Positions 21,607 to 33,116 are shown, numbered from the stretch's first letter. The stretch is 47,062 nucleotides of DNA from a virus (IMGVR_UViG_3300047562_003516:1-47062); one strand, 5' to 3'. Program-made: numbers and translations. Notes: generated by a model not told the origin, from the sequence alone.

Positions 21607-24600
21607 ATGTATATTGAATTTCCATCAAATCCCACTATAGGGCTTACTACTTCTATAGGGGAAAAAATTTGGGTCTACAGTGGGAAAGGGTGGAAACTTC
21701 AATTTATTCCAGCTGCACAAGGTACTCAGGGAACTCAAGGACCTTTAAGTAATTTTCAAGGCACTCAAGGTCCACAAGGATTGCAGGGATTGCAAGGTAT
21801 GCAGGGCCTTGGTTCTCAAGGAACACAAGGAACGCAAGGTCCATTAAGCAATTTTCAAGGAACACAAGGCAATCAAGGAAATCAAGGTGTTCAGGGTCTC
21901 CAAGGCATTCAAGGACCTTTAAGTAACTTTCAAGGAACACAAGGCACACAAGGACTTCAAGGCACACAAGGACTTCAAGGTCTTCAGGGACCTTTAAGTA
22001 ACTTTCAAGGTACTCAAGGTACTCAAGGTGTACAAGGATTTCAAGGTACTCAAGGTACTCAAGGAATTCAAGGTACTCAAGGTACTCAAGGATTACAAGG
22101 ATCTCAAGGTATACAGGGCATTCAAGGTAACCAAGGATTACAAGGTAATCAAGGCACACAAGGACTACAGGGTATTCAAGGTACTCAAGGACTTCAAGGC
22201 AACCAAGGTACTCAAGGTAACCAAGGACTTCAAGGTAATCAAGGTACTCAAGGATTACAAGGACTCCAAGGTACTCAAGGTCTACAAGGACTACAAGGTA
22301 CACAAGGATTACAAGGCTTACAAGGTACACAAGGATTACAAGGCTTACAAGGAACACAAGGATTACAAGGCCTACAAGGTACACAAGGAATTCAAGGAAC
22401 TCAAGGAATCCAAGGATTACAAGGCACTCAAGGATTACAAGGCACTCAAGGTCTACAAGGACTCCAAGGTACTCAAGGATTACAAGGTAATCAAGGCAAC
22501 CAAGGATTACAAGGTAATCAAGGTAACCAAGGATTACAAGGACTCCAAGGTACTCAAGGTACACAAGGATTACAAGGCACTCAAGGTACACAAGGAACCC
22601 AAGGTAACCAAGGATTACAAGGCACTCAAGGATTACAAGGCACTCAAGGTCTACAAGGACTCCAAGGTACTCAAGGATTACAAGGTAATCAAGGACTCCA
22701 AGGTACTCAAGGTTTACAAGGATTACAAGGACTCCAGGGTACTCAAGGTTTACAAGGATTACAAGGACTCCAAGGTATTCAAGGATTACAAGGACTCCAG
22801 GGTACTCAAGGTTTACAAGGATTACAAGGACTCCAAGGTATTCAAGGTCTACAAGGACTCCAGGGTACTCAAGGTTTACAAGGATTACAAGGACTCCAGG
22901 GCACTCAAGGTTTACAAGGATTGCAGGGTACTCAAGGTCTGCAAGGATTGCAGGGTACTCAAGGTCTGCAAGGATTGCAGGGACTACAAGGTGTTCAAGG
23001 TGCATCCAATTTAGGTTTTTATATTGAAGAAGATACTTCTTTAGAAACAAAATATGTTGGATTTTTATCAGAAACTGTAGGAACTTCTAGAACAGTATAT
23101 GTAAATTCTTCTGATGATAATTCTTTTGTTTTTATTCCTGGCAATGGTAGAGTTGGAATTGGTACAACAATACCAACTGAAAAATTAAATGTTTCTGGTA
23201 ATATTGAAGTATCAAATAATGTAAATGCACTTCAATATTTTGGTAATGGTGTAAATTTAACTGGAATAGTTACTCAAATTGTTTCTGGAATTGGAATCAA
23301 TATTAATGAAACTGAAGTTCCAGGAAAAGGTGTAGTAACAATTGACGCATATAAGCCAGTAGGAAAAACAATTTATGTTTCCCAAAACGGCGATGATAAT
23401 AATACAGGTTTTTCAGAAAATCATGCTAAAAGAACTATTAAATCTGCAGCTTCAGTTGCAGTATATGGCGATACAGTTAAAGTATTTCCTGGGGTTTATG
23501 TTGAAGAAAATCCAATAGTACTTCAAAAAACTGTTTCAGTTGAAGGTACTGAATTGAGAAACTGTGTAATTACACCAAAATATCCAAATATTGATTTGTT
23601 TTATGTAAATAATGGATGCCATATTACAGATATTAGCTTTATTGGACCAGAAATGGGTAATGGTGCATCAATAATATCATTGCAACCCTTACTTGGAGTC
23701 AATACTGATAGATATTTTGATGCGGCCAGAATGATTAGATATAATTTAGATTATATTGCCCATGAGGCTGTAGGATTTTTAACTAGTGGATTTAGTGGTT
23801 TTGCAGGAAATCATAGGCATCAAGATGGTGCAAAATTAATTGATGCAAATTTAGATTTTATTGCTGCAGAGGCTGTCGGATTTATTACCAGTACAGACTA
23901 TCAAAATCCACCATTCGTTATTGTAAATTCTTCTGGAATAGCTACAGATCCTTCAAATTGTTCTGACGATATTAGAGATATTTTTAAAGCTATATCATAC
24001 GATTTAAAAGCAAATGGGAATCGTAAATCAGTTGGGGCAGCTCTTTCATATTTCAATGATTCTGGAGCACTTGTTCATATCACTGGAGCGGGGGTTTCTG
24101 AAGCAACAATTGCCGCTTTAGACTATGCTGCAGGAATTACTACTTATATTATCAATAAGCAACCAATACCATCTCCATCATATCAAGTTGGTATTGCCCA
24201 ATCATTTGGAGATCCAAATACTATTATTGATCCAAATGGTTGCATAGTTGTTGGAAATACGATGAAAAGTTTAGCCCAAATTATTACAGATACAATAGGT
24301 GCTGGAAATACATCTAACCTTCCTAATATAAATTATGGCGTAATTCTTGAACCAGATGCCTGTGTAAAGGACCTTAAAAATATTTGGAAAGGAATTTGTT
24401 TTGATATTACTAGAGGGGGAAATTCTAGATCCGTAAAATCTGGAAAAGCGTATTATGATGAAAATTGGACTCTTATTCCAGAAATATTAAAAAATCCAGA
24501 TGAAGTAAATCAGACAGTATCAACAATTGAATACTCATTTAATATTGCAAGATCTGTGGTTAATAACTGCACCTGGGGAAGCTATCCCATAGGATTGCCA

Positions 24601-26778
24601 ATTAATGTATCGACTGCAGATTATAATAATGCAATTGGTATAGTAACAATAACTGCGTCAAATCATGGAATAACCAATCAAGATGTTTTATTGGAAGATG
24701 CTGCTATTAAAATAGTTGGATTGGAATTTACATGTCCTTCTGGCCCTGGAATAGTTACATATCCAAGTGGAAAATATGGTTATATTTTTCCAGTAAAATC
24801 GGTTATTGACACAGATAAAATTGAAGTAATAGTAGGTCAATCGACACTTCCTCACACCTATTATAATGGTGGAACCATACAAAAATATAAAAATATACAA
24901 TCCAATTTTAGCCAATTAAAAGATTTATCGATACAATTTGATCCAGAAACTAAATTTAATGATTCAATCGAATCATGTGCAGACGTTGTTTCTTCAATAA
25001 GAAATTCTGTCGGAATTATAACCACTATTTTATTGAATGGTCAAAACTCAGGAATTATAACAACATACCCTGGCAATAGTGGAATAGGATTTACAAATAT
25101 AGTTCCAATAGATAATGCAATTTATGATCATATTACTGGAGATACGATTATTACGGCATCAAATTTTCCAGTTAAACTTGGTGATTTAATTGAATTATAT
25201 GACTTAATTTTTGAGTGTTCTTCTGGATCTACACCTTCAACTCAAATATTCCCTTCCGGAAAGTATGGTTATGAATTTTATGTTAATAAAATTGTCGATG
25301 ATCAGACCTTTAAAATTAATGTTGGCTCTTCAATATTTCCACATACTTACATTACTGGTGGATATATTGTTAATAGGTCAGTTAAAGTTACATCTGCCAC
25401 ATATGATAATTTAAGTGGAATTGTTACAATTACTGCACCTGGGGCTTATGTAAAACCCGGAGATGATATAGAATTACGTGATTTAGAGTTTTCTTGTCTT
25501 AGTGGAGCTGCAACGACAACGTTATATCCCACTGGAAATGCAGGATTTATTTTTAAAGTTGAAAATGTAATTTCCACGGGAAATACCTTCACAACAAATG
25601 TGGGGGCATCAACGATTCCTCATGATTATGTAACTGGCGGCTTAGTTTTTCCTTCATATTCTAAAGGTGTGGGACCAATTACACAAGGTCCGTATATTAG
25701 AAATTGTACCAATTTTATACCAAAAAGTATTGGAATGAAAGTTGATGGTTTTGATGCAGAACCTGGATATGAAGATGATATTGGTGTTACTGGAACAATG
25801 AGTGTGGATTCATATACCCAATACAATCAGGGAGGTATTGGGGTATCTATCACGAATGGTGCGTATTCACAGTTAGTTTCTATTTTTACTATTTGCGATG
25901 ATATTGCAATCTTCACTGGATCTGGAGGTCAATGTGACTTAACAAACTCCAACTCATCTTTTGGAAACATTGGATTATGGTCAGATGGTGTTGGTGATGA
26001 GACAACAAAATCTATATACAGATATACTGGAAAAGTTTTATATGATGCTGAACTTGAGCAAGATACTGTAGTTATTACCGGAATAGGCTCATATAGACCT
26101 TATGATGGTCAAGCATTGTACTTTGATAAATTATATTATTTTGTTGATAGAATTGAAGTTATCAATGGTGGAGGAGGATATACCAATGTGCCAGATGTAA
26201 TATTCAGTGATCCTGAAGGAGAAAATGGCATTCGTGCTGAAGGTAGTGCAAATATTGATCAGTTTGGTAGAGTTACTTCTATAGATGTTATTAATACTGG
26301 AACTCAATATTTAAATCCACCATCAATAACTATTAGTGGTGGAAATGGTGTTGGTGCTGCAGCAACTTCTGTAATGTATCCAATTTTTTATTCAATTGAA
26401 AGTGCTTCTCTCCCTTCTTCAGGAATATCTACTGTAACTTTACTATCCAATCTAAATAATAACGTTAGCGTTGGTACAACAGTATATTTTACTAGAGTAA
26501 GTCTACAAATTACTTCATCACACTCATTTGAATGGGTTGGTGCTGGTGTAAATATTAATACTGCAAAACCGGCTTTAGGCGGAGTAGTAATTCAAGAAAA
26601 TGAAGTTGTTAGAACTAATGGTGGAATTGTGGTTTATACAAGTACTGACCAAGGAGGAAATTTTAAAATTGGAGATGATGTGACTATTAATCAAGTAACT
26701 GGAACTATTAGTGGAAGAGCTTTTAGTCAAAGTTTGTTAAATACAGTAACCCCATTAGTTATAGCACTTGGAAGATAA
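21607..26778 (+). CDS. Giant collagen-like fibre with beta-helix domains (1723 aa)
   Basis: Residues 1-36 form a small docking domain ([28 protein letters not shown]). Residues about 38-466 are Gly-X-Gln triplets (X mostly Thr, Leu, Asn, Ile), broken four times by [24 protein letters not shown] follows. Residues about 586-700 ([31 protein letters not shown]) look like a parallel beta-helix of the pectate-lyase type. Three related domains of about 80 residues lie near 1013-1095, 1179-1257 and 1272-1348 ([10 protein letters not shown]...PHTYYNGG), and a [13 protein letters not shown] module near 1521. It is probably a long adsorption fibre with a trimeric collagen-like shaft; no proline occupies the Y position. 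Confidence 0.8.
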   Translation: MYIEFPSNPTIGLTTSIGEKIWVYSGKGWKLQFIPAAQGTQGTQGPLSNFQGTQGPQGLQGLQGMQGLGSQGTQGTQGPLSNFQGTQGNQGNQGVQGLQGIQGPLSNFQGTQGTQGLQGTQGLQGLQGPLSNFQGTQGTQGVQGFQGTQGTQGIQGTQGTQGLQGSQGIQGIQGNQGLQGNQGTQGLQGIQGTQGLQGNQGTQGNQGLQGNQGTQGLQGLQGTQGLQGLQGTQGLQGLQGTQGLQGLQGTQGLQGLQGTQGIQGTQGIQGLQGTQGLQGTQGLQGLQGTQGLQGNQGNQGLQGNQGNQGLQGLQGTQGTQGLQGTQGTQGTQGNQGLQGTQGLQGTQGLQGLQGTQGLQGNQGLQGTQGLQGLQGLQGTQGLQGLQGLQGIQGLQGLQGTQGLQGLQGLQGIQGLQGLQGTQGLQGLQGLQGTQGLQGLQGTQGLQGLQGTQGLQGLQGLQGVQGASNLGFYIEEDTSLETKYVGFLSETVGTSRTVYVNSSDDNSFVFIPGNGRVGIGTTIPTEKLNVSGNIEVSNNVNALQYFGNGVNLTGIVTQIVSGIGININETEVPGKGVVTIDAYKPVGKTIYVSQNGDDNNTGFSENHAKRTIKSAASVAVYGDTVKVFPGVYVEENPIVLQKTVSVEGTELRNCVITPKYPNIDLFYVNNGCHITDISFIGPEMGNGASIISLQPLLGVNTDRYFDAARMIRYNLDYIAHEAVGFLTSGFSGFAGNHRHQDGAKLIDANLDFIAAEAVGFITSTDYQNPPFVIVNSSGIATDPSNCSDDIRDIFKAISYDLKANGNRKSVGAALSYFNDSGALVHITGAGVSEATIAALDYAAGITTYIINKQPIPSPSYQVGIAQSFGDPNTIIDPNGCIVVGNTMKSLAQIITDTIGAGNTSNLPNINYGVILEPDACVKDLKNIWKGICFDITRGGNSRSVKSGKAYYDENWTLIPEILKNPDEVNQTVSTIEYSFNIARSVVNNCTWGSYPIGLPINVSTADYNNAIGIVTITASNHGITNQDVLLEDAAIKIVGLEFTCPSGPGIVTYPSGKYGYIFPVKSVIDTDKIEVIVGQSTLPHTYYNGGTIQKYKNIQSNFSQLKDLSIQFDPETKFNDSIESCADVVSSIRNSVGIITTILLNGQNSGIITTYPGNSGIGFTNIVPIDNAIYDHITGDTIITASNFPVKLGDLIELYDLIFECSSGSTPSTQIFPSGKYGYEFYVNKIVDDQTFKINVGSSIFPHTYITGGYIVNRSVKVTSATYDNLSGIVTITAPGAYVKPGDDIELRDLEFSCLSGAATTTLYPTGNAGFIFKVENVISTGNTFTTNVGASTIPHDYVTGGLVFPSYSKGVGPITQGPYIRNCTNFIPKSIGMKVDGFDAEPGYEDDIGVTGTMSVDSYTQYNQGGIGVSITNGAYSQLVSIFTICDDIAIFTGSGGQCDLTNSNSSFGNIGLWSDGVGDETTKSIYRYTGKVLYDAELEQDTVVITGIGSYRPYDGQALYFDKLYYFVDRIEVINGGGGYTNVPDVIFSDPEGENGIRAEGSANIDQFGRVTSIDVINTGTQYLNPPSITISGGNGVGAAATSVMYPIFYSIESASLPSSGISTVTLLSNLNNNVSVGTTVYFTRVSLQITSSHSFEWVGAGVNINTAKPALGGVVIQENEVVRTNGGIVVYTSTDQGGNFKIGDDVTINQVTGTISGRAFSQSLLNTVTPLVIALGR
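21718..23005. repeat. Gly-X-Gln coding tandem repeat
   Basis: About 1.3 kb of 9-bp periodic sequence (GGN-NNN-CAA), with longer units such as CAAGGATTACAAGGACTCCA recurring between 22430 and 22920. Coded within the 1723-aa fibre. The periodicity also creates long open frames in other frames and on the - strand, which are artefacts. Confidence 0.95.
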
Positions 26779-27126
26779 ATGGCAAAAATACCTCTTAATA
26801 AATTTAGAACTATTAGATATTCCGTTACTACCGATTCAGTTGGAATATATACATGTCCGATTGGTGTTGCTTCAATTATAATTTTATCTCAAGTTACTAA
26901 TGTATCTAATGGAATATCTAGTGTGACTGCAATACATTCTAGAGCAACAGAGCCACAAGTTGACTTTAGATTGGCTAAAAATGTACCAATTCCCCCAGAA
27001 GATAGTTATACAATAGTTTCTGATGGAAGACTTGCCTTAGAAACTAATGACGTTATAAAAATACAAGCTTCTGAAAATGGTACTTTGGAGCTAGTTTTAA
27101 GTGTTTTAGAAAGTGCAAAGCAATAA
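26779..27126 (+). CDS. Small virion structural protein (115 aa)
   Basis: Starts directly after the fibre stop (TAA ATG). MAKIPLNKFRTIRYSVTTDS, VGIYTCPIGVASIIILSQ and VIKIQASENGTLELVLSVLE give a beta-sandwich-like pattern. Similar 'IPLNKFRTV...vGiYtaPvGv' proteins sit between fibre genes in other T4-like cyanophages, and I expect a virion component, possibly a fibre collar or connector. No catalytic residues are visible. Confidence 0.65.
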   Translation: MAKIPLNKFRTIRYSVTTDSVGIYTCPIGVASIIILSQVTNVSNGISSVTAIHSRATEPQVDFRLAKNVPIPPEDSYTIVSDGRLALETNDVIKIQASENGTLELVLSVLESAKQ

Positions 27127-27134
27127 TTAAATAA

Positions 27135-30100
27135 ATGACAAAGTATAATTCTGGCAGAGTAAAAAAATTTCCTCAATCTGGAATAACATCGGATAGATAT
27201 GATTTTCTTGCTCTAGAGCAAGCTGAACCTGATTTGGGAGATCCTAATGTAGGAGTGTCTTCTATAGGAACAAATCCGTTTACTCCTGGTACTCCAGAAA
27301 ATCCAGTAAAGGTTCCAGTAGAGCATTATGTATTAATTGCTGCAGATGGGTATGAGGGAAAAAGATTTTGGGTTCCTTCTAGGGATGTTGTAACACAAGG
27401 TATCCAAGGTGTTCAAGGTTCACAAGGATTTCAAGGAACGCAAGGTACACAGGGTTTACAAGGAACTCCTGGTCAAGCAACTATCATTATTGGAAGTGTA
27501 GAAGATGTTAATGTTTCCGGAAATCCATCACAAACATTAAGCTCTTCTTTTCCTAATGCTGAAACTGGTAATGGTGTTATTGATAGCCTAACAAAAGATC
27601 TTTGGATTTATCAAGGAAGTGGTGTATGGGTAAATATTGGAAATATTAGTGGACCTCAAGGTACTCAAGGTTTACAGGGAAGTCAGGGAATTCAAGGTAC
27701 GCAAGGATTTCAGGGAAATCAGGGAAGTCAAGGGCTACAAGGAAATCAAGGAAATCAGGGCCTTCAAGGAATACAAGGATCTGGATCTCAAGGAGTACAG
27801 GGAAACCAGGGTAATCAGGGTGTTCAAGGAATACAAGGACCATTAAGTAATTTTCAAGGAACACAAGGTCTTCAGGGTAGACAAGGTAATCAAGGTCTAC
27901 AAGGTCGTCAAGGTTCTCAAGGCCGCCAAGGAACTCAAGGATTGCAAGGATTAAGCAATCAGGGGAATCAAGGTCTACAGGGTACACAGGGATTACAAGG
28001 TAATCAAGGTACACAAGGTCGTCAAGGTAATCAAGGTAATCAAGGACTCCAAGGTTATCAAGGAAATCAAGGTCTCCAAGGTCGTCAAGGAAATCAAGGA
28101 TTGCAGGGGTCTCAAGGACTCCAAGGTTATCAAGGAAATCAAGGTCTCCAAGGTCATCAAGGAAATCAAGGATTGCAGGGGTCTCAAGGACTCCAAGGTT
28201 ATCAAGGAAATCAAGGTCTCCAAGGTCATCAAGGAAATCAAGGTCTACAAGGAACGCAAGGAAATCAAGGTCTAAGTAACCAAGGAAATCAAGGTCTTCA
28301 AGGTAGTCAAGGTAGTCAAGGTAATCAAGGATTCCAAGGAACACAAGGTATTCAGGGAAATCAGGGTATTCAGGGAAATCAAGGTATCCAAGGTCGCCAA
28401 GGAACACAAGGTATTCAGGGCATTCAAGGTCGCCAAGGAACACAAGGAAATCAAGGTATCCAAGGTCGCCAAGGAACACAAGGAATTCAAGGACTGGGCA
28501 ATCAAGGAAATCAAGGACTTCAAGGACACCAAGGAAATCAGGGTGTTCAGGGACTAAGTAATCAAGGAAATCAAGGTTTGCAAGGCAGACAAGGTAATCA
28601 AGGATTGCAAGGTCGTCAAGGTAATCAAGGAATTCAGGGGATTGCCGGATCTGATGGGGGTGGTTTAACAGTATTTGATACTACTCTCAATAACGATTTT
28701 TACGTTGGATTTTTATCAACAACTTCAGGAATTGCAAAAACTGCATATGTCTCATCATCTAGATTAAAATATAATCCATCTACAGGAACCATTAATTTGG
28801 TCTCAACTGGAACGGATCCTGTAATAACAATAGATGGTTCTGGGCCAAATTTTATCAGATTTTTGGATAATGGTACGATTACAAATGGACTTGATTTAGT
28901 ATACAGAACTACACCAAATACTTTAGGTATTGAAAAATCAAGCAATTCTGATATATTTTTTACTGTTGATGCCGACACTGCATCAGGAAGCATTACACTT
29001 AGAGGTGGAACTAATAATCCAGATCCCGTAAAAGTTGAACGTGGATCTCCAACTGCGGATCAAGTTTCCATACAATTTTCTGCTTCAAATAGTAGATGGT
29101 TTGGAAAAGGAACAGATAATAATCCTTATTGGAGTGAAAATAGTAATATTACTAATGGCAGTAAAATATGGTATGAAGGCAATGATGGTGCCAATTCCGG
29201 ATTAGATGCTGACTTACTTGATGGTCAACAAGGATCTTATTACTTAGATACAAGTGCAACTGCACAAACTAAGGCTGGAAACTTAACCATAAGTGGCTCA
29301 TTAGAACTAGATAGCACACTTATTGATAGTGTTGGCAGCCCTGGAAGCAATAATCAGTTATTAAAATCCACTGGCACAGGTGTTGAATGGGTAACAACTG
29401 GCTCTGGAAGCTTTTTAGACGCAGATACTCTTGACGGCATTGATTCTCCAAGATTTGTTTATGGTGGAAATTTAACTGCCACTAATCAAGTTACTGATTT
29501 TGACGCAATCGCTAAGAGTGGATTTTATGATGGATCTGCCACTGCAACAGGAAATCCTTCAGGAACTGATTGGGCATGGGTAATCCATCACGAACATTCT
29601 AATAATAATGGATATGGTTTTCAGTTAGCAGTAGATAATGGAAGTCCTGAATTAATGTGGATTAGGACACAATCAAATAATTCATGGGGAAGTTGGGTAA
29701 ATTATTTAAATTCATCATCATTATCGCAGACAAAGACTGGAGATTTAAATATTCTTGCCAATTTTAAAGCAAATGCTTATAAAGGAAATCCTTATGATGT
29801 AGTTCCTGCTTATAATAATAGTGATTATGAAACCATTTATTGGGACACTACAGAGTCTGCAATTAAATTATATAGTGCAACTGATTCTACTATTGGAATG
29901 GCATTCCCAGCATTCCGTGTAAATATTAATGGTGGAGATGCGTTTAGAATCGCAGTACAAATTAGAGCATCTGCAGCCACTGCTAATGGTGTTTACATTC
30001 GGGTCTATGAATACGATGGAGCACTACCTGTAGGTAAAACCCATGTATCAAATGATGCAATAAATCCTGTTGTTCAAGAAGATACAAGATTGGGTTCAAT

Positions 30101-33068
30101 TTCTCCCAATTATGAGAATCAGGCAGGTAATACTTCATGGCAAACTATAGAATTTACATATACACCAAACTCTAATGCAACTTGGGCATCTGTAGTTGTT
30201 CTTAATTGGAGTGGTCTTGGCATTAATGCACTTTATATAAGAGATTACAAGAGAGAACTTATTCTTTCTGGAAGTAGTGTGGGTGATGCAACTACATTAG
30301 ATGGGTTAGATTCCACACAATTCTTAAGGTCTGATGTTAATGATACTGGAACTGGTAGTTATTTGTTCAATAGAAACAACCCAGCAATATCAAATACATC
30401 TTATGCTCAGGGAAATAGTACTATTGAACTTAGAACATCAGATGCTTCAAATCCAATATTAGGATTCCATAGATCTGGATTTAGTGCATCAGCATTATAT
30501 CATTCTGGATATGGAGTAAATTCTCTAAGAATTAGAAATGCAGATGGTACTGATGGAAATATCTGGTGGTCTGGATACATGGGAGCCAATTCCGGATTAG
30601 ATGCTGACTTACTTGATGGTCAACAAGGATCTTATTACTTAGATACAAGTGCAACTGCACAAACTAAGGCTGGAGCACTAACTCTTAGCAATTCATTAAG
30701 ACTTAATAGTACTCTTCTTGATTCTGATGGTGATGCTGGAACTTCTGGGCAAATTTTAAGTTCTACAAACACTGGAGTTAATTGGATAGATCCTCCAGCA
30801 GCTGCTACATTTAATGTTAGTAATTCAGTAACCAATTCTCTTTATTATCCTGTATTTGTTTCCGGAACTGGAGCACAAACTCCATTAATAAGAACTACTA
30901 CAGTTCCTTTCACATATAATCCTGCCTTAGGACAACTCAAAACCCCTGGAAATCTTGTTGCCGGTTCTGGAAGTGGTTCTATCGCTCTTACTGTTAATGA
31001 TGGTTATGGTAATGCAAACCTAACATTTAACCACGAATCTGGAATTCCAGATGTTACTGGTTCTTCTGCTAGAATTGAAACTAGTGTCGATTTAGCTACT
31101 GCATCATTCAGTTTTGAATTGGGTGATAGTACAACATCGGGTGTAGCAGTAGGATTATCTCAGATAATGTATATGACAACTGGGGCAATTCAAACACAAG
31201 TTCCATTAGAACTCAATAGTACTCTTGTTGATATTAATAATAGTGCTGGAACTTCTGGGCAAATTTTAAGCTCTACTGGTACTGGTGTTGATTGGATTGA
31301 TACAAATACCATCTCTTTTGGTGATGCCGATACTTGGGATGGGGCACAGAAAAGTACTTTTGTTCCAAGTATTCGTTCAAATCATAATATTACTGGTGGG
31401 GGAATTATAACTTTTGCTGTTGGTGCTTATTTAAAAAATAGTACAAGATTTATCGTAATGTCAAATGGTAGAGGTAGTGATTTTGCACTTAACGGATATT
31501 TTGACATTAATATTCCACTTTCTGGATTAATTACTGGACTTGGTGGTGCAGTATCTAGGTCTGCTGATTCAAATGGAATTTATATTAATCCTTGGGAGGC
31601 ACTATATTACATATTGCCCATCGGAGGTTCTAATGTTTCAGTTGCCAATAATTTTAGAATTGTTAGTTATACGTCAGATATTGAAATTCCTGAAGATTGG
31701 GTATTAATTGCAATTAGAAATGGAGATCCTGGACAGAAAACTTGGGTAATTGGAAAATATGCATTAGAGCCAGGAGAATCAATTGATACTACAATATATG
31801 ACTCCATATATTCCATAAATTCAAATCTTCTTGATAATTTAGATTCAACACAGTTCTTAAGGTCTGATGCTAATGATACTGCTTCTGGGGCATTAACATT
31901 CAGTAGTGGTTTGTTAATTTCTAATGGTCCAGGAACTATTAGTGGTGCAACATTTGATAATGGTTGGTTGAGAATAGGATCTTCATCTTCAGGATGGACA
32001 TTTGATAATAATGAACTTTATGTTGCTGGAGATGGTATTATTGGCACATTGTCAGGAGCTACCCTAACATTTAATGCAATACCAGCATTTGTTGGTGGTA
32101 CTTCTGGTTCTACATCACCATTTACGGTTGATAGTAATACTTTAGTAACTAATTTGAATGCTGACCTACTTGACGGTCTTCAAAGTGCAAGTTTCTTAAG
32201 GTCTGATGTTAATGATACTGGAACTGGTAGTTATTTGTTCAATAGAAACAATCCGACAATATCAAATTTATCTTATGGTCAGGGAAATAATCATATAGAA
32301 CTTAGAACATCAGATGCTTCAAATCCAATATTAGGATTCCATAGATCTGGATTTAGTGCAGTTGCATTATATCATTCTGGATATTCAAATAATTTATTGA
32401 GAGTGAGGGGAGCAGATGGATTGGATGGTGAAGTATTTTGGGGAGGTACAAATTATTGGCAAAAAAGTAGAGAAGGTCAAAATAGAATTTTTTATGCCGC
32501 AAATGGAAGATCTTACTATGGGTCTGGAGCTGGTCATGAATGGAGGAGTAGTAATGATGCCAATATAATGGAACTTAATAATGCTGGCCGACTTACAATA
32601 CCAGATGTCATTAGACCGAGAGGGTATATATGCAAACAAGGTACTAATGGAAATGTATATGGAAATGTATTCAATAATTGGTGGACTGGTAGTGCTGCAA
32701 TTTATTATATTGACGTTACATCATGGGGATGGCAATCAGTACCTTCCGACTATAGAATTAAGAGAAATGTTCGGAATCTTTCAGAAACTGATGTATTGCA
32801 AAGACTTATATCACTTAGACCAGTTGAATACAACCCTGCAAAATATGCTATATTTGAGGAAAGTGATGAAGAAAAAATAGGATTTATTGCACATGAGGTT
32901 CAAGAATTATTTCCAAAAGCAGTTGAAAATGAAAAAGATGTTGGAGATGATCAAATACAATCAATTAAACAAGATGCATTGATCATGTATATTGTAAAGG
33001 CAATTCAGGAGCAACAAAAGATGATTCAATCACTGAGAGATGAAATTGAATTACTCAAGATGCGTTGA
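27135..33068 (+). CDS. Giant collagen-like fibre with C-terminal S74 chaperone (1977 aa)
   Basis: Residues 1-85 are an N-terminal attachment domain. Gly-X-Gln triplets occur at about 88-115 and 173-503 (with GLSNQGNQG breaks and Arg/His in X). A long beta-rich shaft follows with modules such as SGLDADLLDGQQGSYYLDTS (twice) and a pyocin-knob-like segment (KSGFYDGSATATGN...NSWGSWVNYL). The last 110 residues are an intramolecular chaperone of the endosialidase type (peptidase S74): VPSDYRIKRNV with Ser1871-Asp1872, GFIAHEVQELFP and a final coiled coil. It would trimerise the fibre and then cut itself off before Ser1871. Confidence 0.87.
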   Translation: MTKYNSGRVKKFPQSGITSDRYDFLALEQAEPDLGDPNVGVSSIGTNPFTPGTPENPVKVPVEHYVLIAADGYEGKRFWVPSRDVVTQGIQGVQGSQGFQGTQGTQGLQGTPGQATIIIGSVEDVNVSGNPSQTLSSSFPNAETGNGVIDSLTKDLWIYQGSGVWVNIGNISGPQGTQGLQGSQGIQGTQGFQGNQGSQGLQGNQGNQGLQGIQGSGSQGVQGNQGNQGVQGIQGPLSNFQGTQGLQGRQGNQGLQGRQGSQGRQGTQGLQGLSNQGNQGLQGTQGLQGNQGTQGRQGNQGNQGLQGYQGNQGLQGRQGNQGLQGSQGLQGYQGNQGLQGHQGNQGLQGSQGLQGYQGNQGLQGHQGNQGLQGTQGNQGLSNQGNQGLQGSQGSQGNQGFQGTQGIQGNQGIQGNQGIQGRQGTQGIQGIQGRQGTQGNQGIQGRQGTQGIQGLGNQGNQGLQGHQGNQGVQGLSNQGNQGLQGRQGNQGLQGRQGNQGIQGIAGSDGGGLTVFDTTLNNDFYVGFLSTTSGIAKTAYVSSSRLKYNPSTGTINLVSTGTDPVITIDGSGPNFIRFLDNGTITNGLDLVYRTTPNTLGIEKSSNSDIFFTVDADTASGSITLRGGTNNPDPVKVERGSPTADQVSIQFSASNSRWFGKGTDNNPYWSENSNITNGSKIWYEGNDGANSGLDADLLDGQQGSYYLDTSATAQTKAGNLTISGSLELDSTLIDSVGSPGSNNQLLKSTGTGVEWVTTGSGSFLDADTLDGIDSPRFVYGGNLTATNQVTDFDAIAKSGFYDGSATATGNPSGTDWAWVIHHEHSNNNGYGFQLAVDNGSPELMWIRTQSNNSWGSWVNYLNSSSLSQTKTGDLNILANFKANAYKGNPYDVVPAYNNSDYETIYWDTTESAIKLYSATDSTIGMAFPAFRVNINGGDAFRIAVQIRASAATANGVYIRVYEYDGALPVGKTHVSNDAINPVVQEDTRLGSISPNYENQAGNTSWQTIEFTYTPNSNATWASVVVLNWSGLGINALYIRDYKRELILSGSSVGDATTLDGLDSTQFLRSDVNDTGTGSYLFNRNNPAISNTSYAQGNSTIELRTSDASNPILGFHRSGFSASALYHSGYGVNSLRIRNADGTDGNIWWSGYMGANSGLDADLLDGQQGSYYLDTSATAQTKAGALTLSNSLRLNSTLLDSDGDAGTSGQILSSTNTGVNWIDPPAAATFNVSNSVTNSLYYPVFVSGTGAQTPLIRTTTVPFTYNPALGQLKTPGNLVAGSGSGSIALTVNDGYGNANLTFNHESGIPDVTGSSARIETSVDLATASFSFELGDSTTSGVAVGLSQIMYMTTGAIQTQVPLELNSTLVDINNSAGTSGQILSSTGTGVDWIDTNTISFGDADTWDGAQKSTFVPSIRSNHNITGGGIITFAVGAYLKNSTRFIVMSNGRGSDFALNGYFDINIPLSGLITGLGGAVSRSADSNGIYINPWEALYYILPIGGSNVSVANNFRIVSYTSDIEIPEDWVLIAIRNGDPGQKTWVIGKYALEPGESIDTTIYDSIYSINSNLLDNLDSTQFLRSDANDTASGALTFSSGLLISNGPGTISGATFDNGWLRIGSSSSGWTFDNNELYVAGDGIIGTLSGATLTFNAIPAFVGGTSGSTSPFTVDSNTLVTNLNADLLDGLQSASFLRSDVNDTGTGSYLFNRNNPTISNLSYGQGNNHIELRTSDASNPILGFHRSGFSAVALYHSGYSNNLLRVRGADGLDGEVFWGGTNYWQKSREGQNRIFYAANGRSYYGSGAGHEWRSSNDANIMELNNAGRLTIPDVIRPRGYICKQGTNGNVYGNVFNNWWTGSAAIYYIDVTSWGWQSVPSDYRIKRNVRNLSETDVLQRLISLRPVEYNPAKYAIFEESDEEKIGFIAHEVQELFPKAVENEKDVGDDQIQSIKQDALIMYIVKAIQEQQKMIQSLRDEIELLKMR
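27651..28640. repeat. Second Gly-X-Gln coding tandem repeat
   Basis: About 1 kb of 9-bp periodic sequence. Higher-order units of about 80 bp, for example around 28050, 28130 and 28200 (GGACTCCAAGGTTATCAAGG repeated three times), indicate recent unit duplication. A short outlier block is at 27395-27480. Confidence 0.93.
29190..29279 (+). repeat. 90-bp direct repeat, copy 1
   Basis: Identical to 30585-30674. It codes for a SGLDADLLDGQQGSYYLD-type module in the 1977-aa fibre. Complete identity over 90 bp, with divergent flanks, suggests recent duplication or gene conversion. Confidence 0.85.
30585..30674 (+). repeat. 90-bp direct repeat, copy 2
   Basis: Identical to 29190-29279. A second, longer and slightly diverged pair lies at about 30321-30510 and 32193-32382 (FLRSDVNDTGTGSYLFNRNN module). 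Confidence 0.85.
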
Positions 33069-33076
33069 TATAAATA
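33069..33076 (+). promoter_or_regulatory. Late promoter TATAAATA
   Basis: An exact T4 late -10 consensus (TATAAATA) just after the fibre stop and 41 bp before the coiled-coil gene at 33117. Confidence 0.5.
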
Positions 33077-33116
33077 AAAATGAAAAATTTATAATTCTAT
33101 ACAATAATTATTAGAT

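Noticed and set aside
22028-23014. + strand ORF (328 aa, KVLKDYK-type repeats)
   Set aside because: A shifted frame of the same repeat within the fibre gene.
21704-23050. Long - strand ORF (448 aa, Leu/Val/Tyr-rich repeats)
   Set aside because: It is the mirror of the 9-bp Gly-X-Gln repeat; periodic DNA keeps all frames without stop codons. No start signal, no sensible protein.
27646-28479. - strand ORF over the second repeat
   Set aside because: The same artefact of periodic coding sequence.
21718-28640. CRISPR-like direct repeats
   Set aside because: The repeats are coding triplet units without unique spacers of constant length.
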